A stretch of 5,652 nt of DNA from Oxalobacteraceae bacterium UBA5157 (GCA_002415335.1 DHXL01000171.1:1-5652); one strand, 5' to 3'; counted from the first letter of the stretch, positions 1 to 5,576 are shown. Notes: generated by a model not told the origin, from the letters alone. Numbers and translations are program-made.

Positions 1-19
1 CAATTTCATGACACTGTTG

Positions 20-23
20 CTAG
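20..23. repeat. CTAG target-site duplication, left copy
   Basis: CTAG lies directly outside the left terminal repeat of the IS and recurs at 1606-1609 outside the right one. CTAG is its own reverse complement, so symmetry alone cannot say whether it belongs to the terminal repeat or is duplicated target. Frame logic decides: joining 1-23 to 1610 restores the Z1 reading frame, while joining 1-19 to 1610 does not. It is therefore read as a 4-bp target duplication, a length known among IS5/IS1182-related elements. Confidence 0.8.
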
Positions 24-38
24 CAGCTTGTCGGGCTT
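24..38 (+). repeat. IS1182-family left terminal inverted repeat
   Basis: CAGCTTGTCGGGCTT is the exact reverse complement of 1591-1605. The match stops after these 15 bases on the inner side, and the outer CTAG is the proposed target duplication. Such ends are the transposase binding and cleavage sites. Confidence 0.9.
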
Positions 39-124
39 TCCCCCTCAAATTCTCTTCATTTTTGCTACAAAAACAATAGCAGAAATGTTAAAATTGAGCC
101 TTGTCCCAATAAGCAATTTTGACC

Positions 125-1489
125 ATGTCCCACTTCGTACTTGCAGACCGTAAAACCGACTACCTGCTGCCACCTTCAGTGGATGACTGGCTCACGCAGG
201 ACCACTTGGCGCGCTTCGTCGTGGAGGTGATTGACCAACTCGACCTCTCCAATCTCACCCGCAAATACGCCGGTCGCGGCTCCAAAGCCTATCACCCGGC
301 CACCCTGCTGGCCATCATTGTGTATGGCTACGCCACCGGCGTGTTCTCCAGCCGCAGGCTGGAGACGGCTACCTATGACTCAGTTGCCTTTCGCTACATT
401 GCCGCTGGCAGCCACCCCGATCACGACACCCTGGCCACTTTTCGCCGGCGCTTCATCGACGAGCTTGCAGGCCTGTTTGTGCAAGTCCTGGAAATGGCAA
501 CTGAGATGAAACTGCTCAAGCTCGGCACCGTGTGCCTTGATGGCACAAAGATTCACGCTGATGCCTCTCGCCACAGTGCACTCTCACATGGCCACATCGT
601 CAAACTGGAAGAGCACCTCAAGCGCGAAGTTCAAGAGCTGCTGGCTTTGGCCGAACAAGCCGACACGGCCAACATCCCCGATGGATTGAAGCTGCCCAAA
701 GAGCTCCAATTGCGTGAAGACCGCCTGGCCGCGATGGCTGCAGCCAAGCTAAAAATAGCGGCTCGTGCTGCTGAGCGGTATGCCCGGGAGAAGGCAGCCT
801 TTGACGAAAAGATGGCACGCCGTGAGGCCAAGGAAAAAGAGACCGGCAAGAAGCCTGGGGGCAAGCTCCCCAAAGCGCCCGAGCCCGGTGCCCGCGACAC
901 TGACCAGATCAACCTCACGGACGAGGACTCGCGCATCATGCCAACTCATGGTGGTGGCTTTGAGCAGTGCTACAACGCTCAGGCAGCAGTGGACGCACAA
1001 ACGATGCTGGTGGTGGCCACCGGTCTGACGCAGGCGCCCAATGACAAGCAACAAATCAAACCCATGCTGGGGACGCTCGCCGAGCAAGTGAGAAAACTCG
1101 GCACCGTGCAGACCTTGATTGCGGATACGGGCTACTGCAGCGAGAAGAACATTCTGGCCTGTGAAGAAGCCAGGATCACACCGCTGATTGCCGTGGCCCG
1201 TGAAGATCACCATCCCCACTGGCGTGAGCGTTTTACGGAGCCAGCCCCACTGCCAGAGGGTGCAACGCTGCTGCAAACCATGTTGTACCAATTGAACACG
1301 TTCGCAGGCAAGGCAGCTTACGCTGTGCGCAAGCAGACGGTTGAGCCGGTCTTTGGAATCATCAAGTCAGTGCTGGGGTTTCGCCAGTTCTCGCTGCGTG
1401 GTTTGAAGAAGGTCACCGGCGAGTGGAACCTGGTTTGCCTGGCGTGGAATGTCAAACGCATGGCCGTATTGCGTCCGAAAGTTGGATAA
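125..1489 (+). CDS. IS1182-family DDE transposase
   Basis: This 454-residue protein catalyses cut and rejoining of the IS ends. An N-terminal DUF772-type region (about residues 10-115) contains the motif GYATGVFSSRRLE and the segment SHPDHDTLATFRRRF. It is followed by VCLDGTKIHADAS with the first catalytic Asp (D139). A charged, probably coiled-coil insertion covers about 155-240. The second Asp is in IADTGY (D334) and the Glu is in TVEPVFGIIKSVLGFRQF (E407), giving a complete DDE triad. The length is normal for IS1182 transposases and there are no frameshifts. ATG 125 is preferred; a TTG at 119 in the same frame would add two residues, and neither has a clear Shine-Dalgarno sequence. The start lies inside the frame that reads in from the broken Z1 gene, so some expression by readthrough from the host operon is possible. 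Confidence 0.95.
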   Translation: MSHFVLADRKTDYLLPPSVDDWLTQDHLARFVVEVIDQLDLSNLTRKYAGRGSKAYHPATLLAIIVYGYATGVFSSRRLETATYDSVAFRYIAAGSHPDHDTLATFRRRFIDELAGLFVQVLEMATEMKLLKLGTVCLDGTKIHADASRHSALSHGHIVKLEEHLKREVQELLALAEQADTANIPDGLKLPKELQLREDRLAAMAAAKLKIAARAAERYAREKAAFDEKMARREAKEKETGKKPGGKLPKAPEPGARDTDQINLTDEDSRIMPTHGGGFEQCYNAQAAVDAQTMLVVATGLTQAPNDKQQIKPMLGTLAEQVRKLGTVQTLIADTGYCSEKNILACEEARITPLIAVAREDHHPHWRERFTEPAPLPEGATLLQTMLYQLNTFAGKAAYAVRKQTVEPVFGIIKSVLGFRQFSLRGLKKVTGEWNLVCLAWNVKRMAVLRPKVG

Positions 1490-1537
1490 ATGAGGGAAAT
1501 TGCGACGGAAAAGCCTCAAAACAATCAAAATCCAACT

Positions 1538-1564
1538 CAATTTGCCTATTTTTTAAGCAAATTG
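1538..1564 (+). terminator. Possible weak hairpin terminator after the transposase
   Basis: CAATTTGC (1538-1545) and GCAAATTG (1557-1564) form an 8-bp stem with an 11-base T-rich loop, about 50 bases after the transposase stop and inside the IS. The stem is A+T-rich and no clean T-run follows it, so termination would be weak at best. It could instead be an end-proximal structure used in transposition, or chance in A+T-rich DNA. Confidence 0.3.
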
Positions 1565-1590
1565 GAATTTGACCGATTTTTTAGATTCTC

Positions 1591-1605
1591 AAGCCCGACA
1601 AGCTG
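1591..1605 (-). repeat. IS1182-family right terminal inverted repeat
   Basis: AAGCCCGACAAGCTG is the perfect reverse complement of 24-38 and marks the right end of the IS, followed at once by CTAG. Confidence 0.9.
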
Positions 1606-1609
1606 CTAG
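1606..1609. repeat. CTAG target-site duplication, right copy
   Basis: Second CTAG, directly outside the right terminal repeat, matching 20-23. Keeping one of the two copies makes the interrupted Z1 reading frame continuous. Confidence 0.8.
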
Positions 1610-1841
1610 TGGTCGAAAGATCAGAGAGGCGCGTGGCGAAGCAAAAGGCGGCCAGCTCGACAGAGGAATTCTGTTGCTTTATCCGCTCTCGCCTTTGAAC
1701 GACGGGAAGCCGATCGTGCAGGGCTGGGATCTCCCCATCGTCGCCTTTGCGATGGGTTTCCCCACGAGCGAAACGGGAATCAAGGTCGAATACAAGGTGG
1801 ACCTCCGCTACTGGGAACAAGAATATGGCCCGTCAGAGTAA
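1610..1841 (+). pseudogene. Z1-domain protein gene, 3' piece (C-terminus only)
   Basis: This piece encodes the last 77 or so residues of a Z1-domain protein, from SGRKIRE to the stop TAA at 1839-1841. Recognisable C-terminal family features are QLDRGILLLYPLSP, then WDLPIVAFAMGFPTSETG and VEYKVDLRYWEQEYG; I recall the LLLIYPL, FP-SET and EYxV-xYWEQE patterns from Z1 proteins of MutL/AIPR-type operons. No plausible start serves it: a TTG at 1569 inside the IS would add 13 IS-encoded residues but has no properly spaced ribosome-binding site. It is therefore a stranded 3' fragment. It overlaps the DUF4420 start by 17 bases, so in the ancestral operon translation of the nuclease gene was probably coupled to Z1. 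Confidence 0.8.
1813..1817 (+). promoter_or_regulatory. Ribosome-binding site for the DUF4420 gene
   Basis: GGGAA lies 7 bases upstream of ATG 1825, inside the end of the Z1 gene. It favours 1825 over the in-frame ATG at 1747, whose extra 26 codons read as a shadow of the Z1 C-terminus (basic, low-complexity residues). Confidence 0.5.
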
Positions 1842-2835
1842 AGCCTTCGATTTGGCGTGGAGTTCGCTCTCAGGGTCCTCCCATGGGACGGGGTGGCGGA
1901 GCATCGCGGTCGATCCTGCGGGTCCCATCGCGATACACGCGGGCCGACGTTTCCCTGGGAACGAAGAAGCGCTGCTTGTGTCGTTCCCCACCGCTTCGTT
2001 GCCCGGTGCCGAAAAGCTGCCCGATGGGCAGGGCTTCGCGGTCGAAAGAGCGGATCCATACGGGGATGGGACTACCTGGCTTGCTCTCACCCGGAAGGCG
2101 ACAGGCAGTCCAGAGCTTTTTTCCGCGATGGCCTGCGACGTGGCCGGAGCGCTCGATGCGGCGGTGCTCGAAGGCGCGGACCAGCATCGGCTTTTGCGGG
2201 TATTTCTGGGACGCGTCAAAGCGTGGCAGGAATTCATGCGCAAAGGCGCGCAAGCTCTTAGCCCGGAAGCGGAAATCGGCTTGATCGGCGAGTTGACGAT
2301 CCTCGCCGCTGTCATCGACGCCGGGGTGGCGTCCAGCGCCGCGGTCGAGGCCTGGGTCGGACCGCTGGACGCGGTGCAGGACTTCGAACTTGGCACGGGC
2401 GCCGTCGAAGTCAAGGCCACGGTCTCCTCCGTTGGCTTCGCCGCTCGGATCGGCTCCTTGGAGCAACTGGACGATTCCGTCAGGCAGCCCTTGTTCGTCG
2501 CCGGAGCCAAACTCCGCCAGATCGCCAACGGGGCCAATTTGCCAGACTTGGTTGCGTCGATGCGCGCCAAAGTCGCTCTGGACCCAGAAGCCACTAGACT
2601 TCTGTCGGAGCGTCTCATAGCGGCCGGCTACTTTGACGCCCATGCGGATCGATACGCGCGCCGTTTCGAGGCGGCGGGAATTCGATTGATCGAAGTTACC
2701 CCAGCCTTCCCCCGACTCGTGCACGCGACGGTGCCTCAGGGCATCATGCGAGCGATCTACGATATCGACTTGGACAAAGCCGCGGGCCCCAATTGGGACG
2801 TCGCGGCAGCATTGATGAAATTGGGAGCTATTTGA
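1825..2835 (+). CDS. PD-(D/E)XK motif protein, DUF4420 family (putative nuclease subunit)
   Basis: This 336-residue protein is a likely nuclease component of the defence operon. The N-terminal part begins DLAWSSLSG and is followed by a beta-rich region to about residue 95. A helical segment (about 118-162) holds LGRVKAWQEFMRKG and IGLIGELTIL with a conserved Glu (E156). The nuclease core is D186 in QDFELGTG and E195-x-K197 in AVEVKATVSS, so the D...ExK triad is complete. The C-terminal part (about 220-336) has the segment IRLIEVTPAFPRL. The length suits the family. ATG 1825 overlaps the Z1 stop by 17 bases, and the stop TGA directly abuts the next start. What is known of the family is its PD-(D/E)XK fold and its place between Z1 and AIPR genes; the target and cleavage activity are inferred. 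The gene is intact, but the IS 220 bp upstream may reduce its transcription and removes coupling to Z1. Confidence 0.88.
   Translation: MARQSKAFDLAWSSLSGSSHGTGWRSIAVDPAGPIAIHAGRRFPGNEEALLVSFPTASLPGAEKLPDGQGFAVERADPYGDGTTWLALTRKATGSPELFSAMACDVAGALDAAVLEGADQHRLLRVFLGRVKAWQEFMRKGAQALSPEAEIGLIGELTILAAVIDAGVASSAAVEAWVGPLDAVQDFELGTGAVEVKATVSSVGFAARIGSLEQLDDSVRQPLFVAGAKLRQIANGANLPDLVASMRAKVALDPEATRLLSERLIAAGYFDAHADRYARRFEAAGIRLIEVTPAFPRLVHATVPQGIMRAIYDIDLDKAAGPNWDVAAALMKLGAI
2823..2827 (+). promoter_or_regulatory. Ribosome-binding site for the AIPR gene
   Basis: GGGAG lies 8 bases before ATG 2836, within the last codons of the DUF4420 gene. The stop TGA and start ATG are adjacent without a gap, an arrangement typical of translational coupling. 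Confidence 0.5.
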
Positions 2836-4614
2836 ATGGAGCTGATCGAATTCCTGCGCGAGACGCAAGCGGAAGTCAAATCCCAACTAACCGGCTCGAC
2901 GTCCATTCCGGACCTCGCGTTCTCGGAAATCGTCATGCAGCACATGTCGGACATCGGCATGACATTCGAGCCTGTCCTGTGCCCATACAGAAGCAAGATC
3001 GGCAACGCGATCTTGCGGCTGAGCGGGTATGCGATGTCCGAAGACGCCGATCAGTTGGACCTGTTTGTGAGTCTTTACGAGGGCGTGGATGTCCTCACGC
3101 CGGTGGCAGACGCCGACACGAAGACGGCGGTGGAGCAGTGCCTGCGCTTTCTCCAACTGTGCGCAGAAGGCAAATTGGCGCCGAAGCTAGACCCGTCCGA
3201 CGACGTGCGCTCTCTCGCGGAGACCCTGCAAGAGATCTACGATGGCATCGAGCAGGTCCGCGTGTTCGTCCTCACCGACCAAGTCGCCAAGTCCAAGAAC
3301 TTCAAAACGCGGGACGTCGGCGGCAAAGCCATCCGCCTCGAGGTCATGGACATCGAGCGTCTGCATAGGCACCTGTCGGAGGGCAAACCGCGCGACGAGC
3401 TGGTGGTCAATTTCGTGGAGACATCGGGCAAGCCCCTCCCCTGCGTCTACGTGCCGGGCGAGGAAGGCGACTACGACTACGCCCTCACCGCTATCCCAGG
3501 CGAAGCCTTGCGGTTGCTCTACGAGAAGTTCGGCGCCAGGCTGTTGGAAGCGAACGTCCGCTCGTTCCTGAGCGTGAAAGGCAAGGGCGTGAATGCCGGC
3601 ATTCAGGGGACATTGCGGACGGCCCCTGGCCGATTCATGGCCTACAACAATGGCATCGTGATCGTCGCCGACGAAATGCGTTTTGGAGAGCCCGGCGACG
3701 GCTCGACCGGCATCGCGTGGCTCAAAGGCTTGCAAATCGTGAACGGCGGCCAGACCACCGCATCGATCTATTTCGCGAAGCGTCGGTATCCCGACACCGA
3801 CCTTTCGCGAGTGCGGGTCCCAGCCAAAATCATCATCATGCGGGAGCCCGACCCGGTCAAAGAGGAGGCGCTGATCTCGGACATCTCCCGCTTCGCCAAC
3901 ACGCAGAACACTGTGAAGCAGTCGGACCTGTCCGCGAACAAGCCCTTCCACGTGGAGATCGAGAAGCTGTCGCTGAGCGTCTACTGTCCGGACGGCGTGG
4001 GGCGATGGTTCTACGAACGCGCGGCCGGCAGCTACAACACTCTTCTTTCTCGGGAAGGCTCCACGCCGGCGAAGCTTAGGCAATTGAAGGATGCGATTCC
4101 GGCCACGCGCCGAGTGACCAAGACCGATCTGGCGAAATACGTCACGGCTTGGGATCAGAAGCCGGACATCGTGAGCTTAGGATCGCAGAAGAACTTTGAC
4201 CGCTTCATGTCGATGATCACTTCGACCGATGGGAGCGAGCCGAAGCTTCCAACGACTGCCGACTACAAAGGGATGATTGCGAAGGCGAAGCTGTATCGGG
4301 ACGCCCAGAAGCTTCTTCGGCCGATGTTTCAAGCCTTCCAGGCCAACGTGACGGCCTACACCATGTCGTTGGTTTCCCAAAAGATCGGCCACAAGATCGA
4401 TCTGGATCGGATTTGGACAAAGCAGGCCGCGTCACCTGAGTTGCTCGCTCAGGTGGCGACGTGGGCAAAGGAGGTGAACGACGTTCTCCACAGGACGGCT
4501 GGCGGGCGCATGATCTCGGAATGGGCCAAAAAGCCGGAGTGCCGCGAAGCGGTGCTGGGCGCTAGCTATTCCGAAGCGGCCCCTGGCATCCCCGAATTGA
4601 AGGCCACCGTGTAG
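2836..4614 (+). CDS. AIPR-family protein (abortive infection / phage resistance)
   Basis: This 592-residue protein carries the AIPR domain over about residues 235-500. Diagnostic segments are GRFMAYNNGIVIVADEM (about 265-281), LKGLQIVNGGQTTASIYFAK (297-315) and ISRFANTQNTVKQSDLSANKPF (350-371); the NNG, QIVNGGQT and NTQN motifs are family hallmarks. The N-terminal half contains LSGYAMSEDADQLDLFVSLYEG (about 62-83). That stretch resembles the Asp-bearing strand pair that precedes the AIPR domain in many members, where a restriction-nuclease-like fold has been suggested; I do not see a convincing ExK or QxK partner here. The C-terminus (about 480-592) is mostly helical. AIPR proteins were first linked to abortive phage infection; their biochemical activity in this operon type is not something I can state. 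The gene starts directly at the preceding stop and ends 8 bases before the Vsr gene, so it is co-transcribed. It is intact, with no frameshift. Confidence 0.92.
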   Translation: MELIEFLRETQAEVKSQLTGSTSIPDLAFSEIVMQHMSDIGMTFEPVLCPYRSKIGNAILRLSGYAMSEDADQLDLFVSLYEGVDVLTPVADADTKTAVEQCLRFLQLCAEGKLAPKLDPSDDVRSLAETLQEIYDGIEQVRVFVLTDQVAKSKNFKTRDVGGKAIRLEVMDIERLHRHLSEGKPRDELVVNFVETSGKPLPCVYVPGEEGDYDYALTAIPGEALRLLYEKFGARLLEANVRSFLSVKGKGVNAGIQGTLRTAPGRFMAYNNGIVIVADEMRFGEPGDGSTGIAWLKGLQIVNGGQTTASIYFAKRRYPDTDLSRVRVPAKIIIMREPDPVKEEALISDISRFANTQNTVKQSDLSANKPFHVEIEKLSLSVYCPDGVGRWFYERAAGSYNTLLSREGSTPAKLRQLKDAIPATRRVTKTDLAKYVTAWDQKPDIVSLGSQKNFDRFMSMITSTDGSEPKLPTTADYKGMIAKAKLYRDAQKLLRPMFQAFQANVTAYTMSLVSQKIGHKIDLDRIWTKQAASPELLAQVATWAKEVNDVLHRTAGGRMISEWAKKPECREAVLGASYSEAAPGIPELKATV

Positions 4615-4622
4615 GTTTCCCG

Positions 4623-5081
4623 ATGGACGTCGTAACGCCCGCCGTCAGGAGCCGGATGATGTCCGGCATCAAGGGCAAGAACACGAAGCCAGAAATTCTG
4701 GTTCGGGCTGCCCTCACCGCCTCAGGTATCCGCTACCGTCTTTATCGCCGCGAGCTGCCTGGCGCGCCTGACATCGTCCTCCCTGGGCACAAGGTGGCGA
4801 TCTTCGTCCACGGTTGCTTCTGGCATGTCCACGAGGGGTGCCGCCTGGCCGCCACTCCGTCCACGCGTCCAGAATTCTGGAAGGCCAAGCTTGGTCGCAA
4901 CTTGGAGCGCGACACCGACGCTATCGCGATGCTTGCCATGCTAGGCTGGCGCGTTTTGGTGGTATGGGAGTGCTCGACCCGGCGAGGAGGCGTCGACGAC
5001 CTTCCCGGCGCCCTGCTCGCCTGGATCGAGAGCGGCTCGGAGTATGGCGAGATCGGGGCACCTCCACGGTTGTCGGGATGA
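4623..5081 (+). CDS. vsr: Vsr-type (very short patch repair) endonuclease
   Basis: This 152-residue protein is close to the usual Vsr length of about 140-155. It opens with VRSRMMSGIKGKNTKPE, the standard family N-terminus, including the conserved Glu (E24). LPGAPDIV supplies the catalytic Asp (D50), and IFVHGCFWHVHEGC supplies H63 and H68. C65, H70, C73 and C117 fit the structural zinc site. FWKAKLGRNLERD and GWRVLVVWEC complete the family pattern. Classical Vsr nicks DNA beside T:G mismatches left by deamination of 5-methylcytosine and is paired with a Dcm-type methyltransferase. No methyltransferase is in the window, so a partner further upstream is inferred. In this operon type the enzyme may act as a defence nuclease rather than in housekeeping repair. 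It follows AIPR by 8 bases with only a weak AGGT upstream, so translation is probably coupled. Confidence 0.93.
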   Translation: MDVVTPAVRSRMMSGIKGKNTKPEILVRAALTASGIRYRLYRRELPGAPDIVLPGHKVAIFVHGCFWHVHEGCRLAATPSTRPEFWKAKLGRNLERDTDAIAMLAMLGWRVLVVWECSTRRGGVDDLPGALLAWIESGSEYGEIGAPPRLSG

Positions 5082-5101
5082 TCCGCTGACGGACCTGTGC
5101 T

Positions 5102-5151
5102 GTTGACGCTGCTCAACAATTTTGAGCACATGCCAAGCTTGGCTTTGCTCA
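5102..5151. repeat. Cluster of overlapping inverted repeats after the Vsr gene
   Basis: Several mutually exclusive stems overlap here. GTTGA (5102-5106) can pair with TCAAC (5113-5117). TGCTCAA (5110-5116) can pair with TTGAGCA (5122-5128) around a 5-base loop. TGAGCA (5123-5128) can instead pair with TGCTCA (5146-5151), enclosing the perfect palindrome GCCAAGCTTGGC (5132-5143). No T-run follows any of them, so a standard rho-independent terminator is not clear. The cluster begins 20 bases past the Vsr stop and could end the operon transcript weakly, or be part of the decayed IS1380-like sequence next to it. Confidence 0.35.
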
Positions 5152-5170
5152 GCACTCATGCGTAGTGCTA

Positions 5171-5471
5171 GGCGTGGCGTTTGTGGCCGGCCAGTATCGA
5201 CAAGAGCAGCGATGTAACCAGTACATCGCGTCTGACTGGCGGATGGGGCCGCTCTAGCTCAGGGGGTGGTAGCTGCTTAGCCAAGATTCGTACAGGCCGG
5301 TTTCGCCAGAAACTCGGCAAAGAAAGTGAGTTGTGCAGTGGGTGATGGGCTGACCGTGTGGTCCCACCGAACGTCGATTCGCCCGGCAGATGTATCCACT
5401 ACCATGGAATCCAAGGCCTGTGTCAGAGCAACTGTTCGGAACCTTTTTGCTTCACCCGGTTGGTGACTCAT
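5171..5471 (-). pseudogene. Degraded IS1380-family transposase, N-terminal remnant
   Basis: On the minus strand, ATG 5471 opens a 64-codon frame ending at 5277. It includes RIDVRWDHTVSPSPTAQLTFF and FAEFLA, which resemble the N-terminus of IS1380-family transposases. Near 5304 an apparent one-base deletion moves the homologous sequence to the next frame, ETGLYESWLSSYHPLS, ending in a stop at 5254-5256. A further shift gives RDVLVTSLLL then SILAGHKRHA at 5230-5171, where ILAGHKR is a recognisable family segment; a stop follows at 5168-5170. The weak continuation toward about 5100 is uncertain. At least two frameshifts and several stops make it non-functional. Only about 100 of the usual 400-odd residues remain, so the 3' part was lost, probably at the junction with the defence operon. 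Confidence 0.72.
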
Positions 5472-5537
5472 GCAAATTCGGTGAAACTGGCTCCCAGTCT
5501 AGCTTCCAGCTGGTTTATGTGGCCTCAACTGCCGGGA
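5472..5537. other. Non-coding stretch between the IS1380-like remnant and the palindrome
   Basis: I see no gene, strong promoter or repeat here. In the minus direction it would be the leader of the decayed transposase. I could not recognise an IS1380-type terminal repeat, so the outer limit of that element is not set. Confidence 0.4.
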
Positions 5538-5564
5538 ATTGGGTCAATTGACGATTGACCCAAT
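5538..5564. promoter_or_regulatory. Perfect 11-bp inverted repeat, candidate operator
   Basis: ATTGGGTCAAT (5538-5548) and ATTGACCCAAT (5554-5564) are exact reverse complements separated by five bases (TGACG). Arm centres lie 16 bp apart, a spacing that suits a dimeric DNA-binding protein. The repeat covers the -35 element of the candidate promoter at 5548-5576, so binding could block transcription. As RNA it would form an 11-bp hairpin, but no T-run follows on either strand, which argues against a terminator. Confidence 0.5.
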
Positions 5565-5576
5565 GGTCACTATGAA
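5548..5576 (+). promoter_or_regulatory. Candidate sigma70-type promoter toward the right edge
   Basis: TTGACG (5548-5553) matches the -35 consensus at five of six bases. After an ideal 17-base spacer, TATGAA (5571-5576) matches the -10 consensus at four of six. Transcription would start near 5583 and run through the TGGGCACA repeats. An ATG occupies the last three bases of the window but lacks a clear ribosome-binding site, so the gene served is unknown. Confidence 0.4.

Larger units (their letters stand above)
1..153 (+). pseudogene. Z1-domain protein gene, upstream piece, broken by the IS (partial)
   Basis: Only the last native 23 bases of the upstream piece are in the window. Read in the frame starting at base 1 they give QFHDTV-A and the first two bases of a Ser codon. 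This is exactly the frame that continues as SGRKIRE at 1610 once the IS and one CTAG copy are removed. In the present sequence the frame runs on into the IS for 43 codons and stops at TAA 151-153, overlapping the transposase start at 125. The truncated protein would therefore carry a foreign tail and lack its native C-terminus of about 77 residues. The Z1 identity rests on the downstream piece (1610-1841). Z1 proteins are large, helicase-related subunits found in MutL/AIPR-type defence operons; that is family knowledge, and the catalytic part lies outside the window. Confidence 0.75.
24..1605 (+). mobile_element. Complete IS1182-family insertion sequence (1582 bp)
   Basis: The element is bounded by a perfect 15-bp terminal inverted repeat (24-38 and 1591-1605) and flanked by CTAG on each side. 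It carries one transposase gene occupying most of its length. A size near 1.6 kb with a single DDE transposase fits the IS1182 family. The transposase is uninterrupted and the ends match perfectly, so the copy looks intact and recently inserted. It sits inside the Z1 gene in the same orientation as the host operon. The non-coding ends (39-124 and 1490-1590) are A+T-rich compared with the host genes. I see no convincing outward promoter at the right end. Confidence 0.92.

Noticed and set aside
62..94. Possible transposase promoter (TTGCTA at 62-67 with TAAAAT at 89-94)
   Set aside because: The spacer is 21 bases, too long for a sigma70 promoter, and no better pair was found in the left IS end.
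1747..1824. Earlier in-frame ATG for the DUF4420 gene
   Set aside because: It would add 26 residues that overlap the conserved Z1 C-terminus in another frame and look like its shadow; ATG 1825 has a GGGAA at good spacing and starts at the expected family N-terminus.
1569..1841. Ninety-codon open frame starting at TTG 1569 in the IS and fusing to the Z1 C-terminus
   Set aside because: The first 13 codons are IS end sequence including the terminal repeat, and no properly spaced ribosome-binding site exists. It is a by-product of the insertion rather than a gene.
1870..2886. Long open frame on the minus strand (338 codons) opposite the DUF4420 gene
   Set aside because: It lies antisense to a recognised, motif-bearing gene in GC-rich DNA. 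Its product is rich in Arg, Gly and Phe without any family pattern, and it has no neighbours on that strand.
3187..4083. 298-codon minus-strand open frame opposite the AIPR gene
   Set aside because: Antisense shadow of a well-supported AIPR gene; the composition is typical of codon-complement translation and no motif was recognised.
5244..5320. tRNA-like D-arm sequence (TAGCTCAGGGGGTGGTAG)
   Set aside because: No matching anticodon arm, T-arm consensus or acceptor stem can be placed at the right distances. The stretch is also explained as part of the IS1380-like remnant.
5358..5558. Small plus-strand open frame of 66 codons
   Set aside because: It is antisense to the transposase remnant, shows no recognisable features and runs through the inverted repeat; likely chance.
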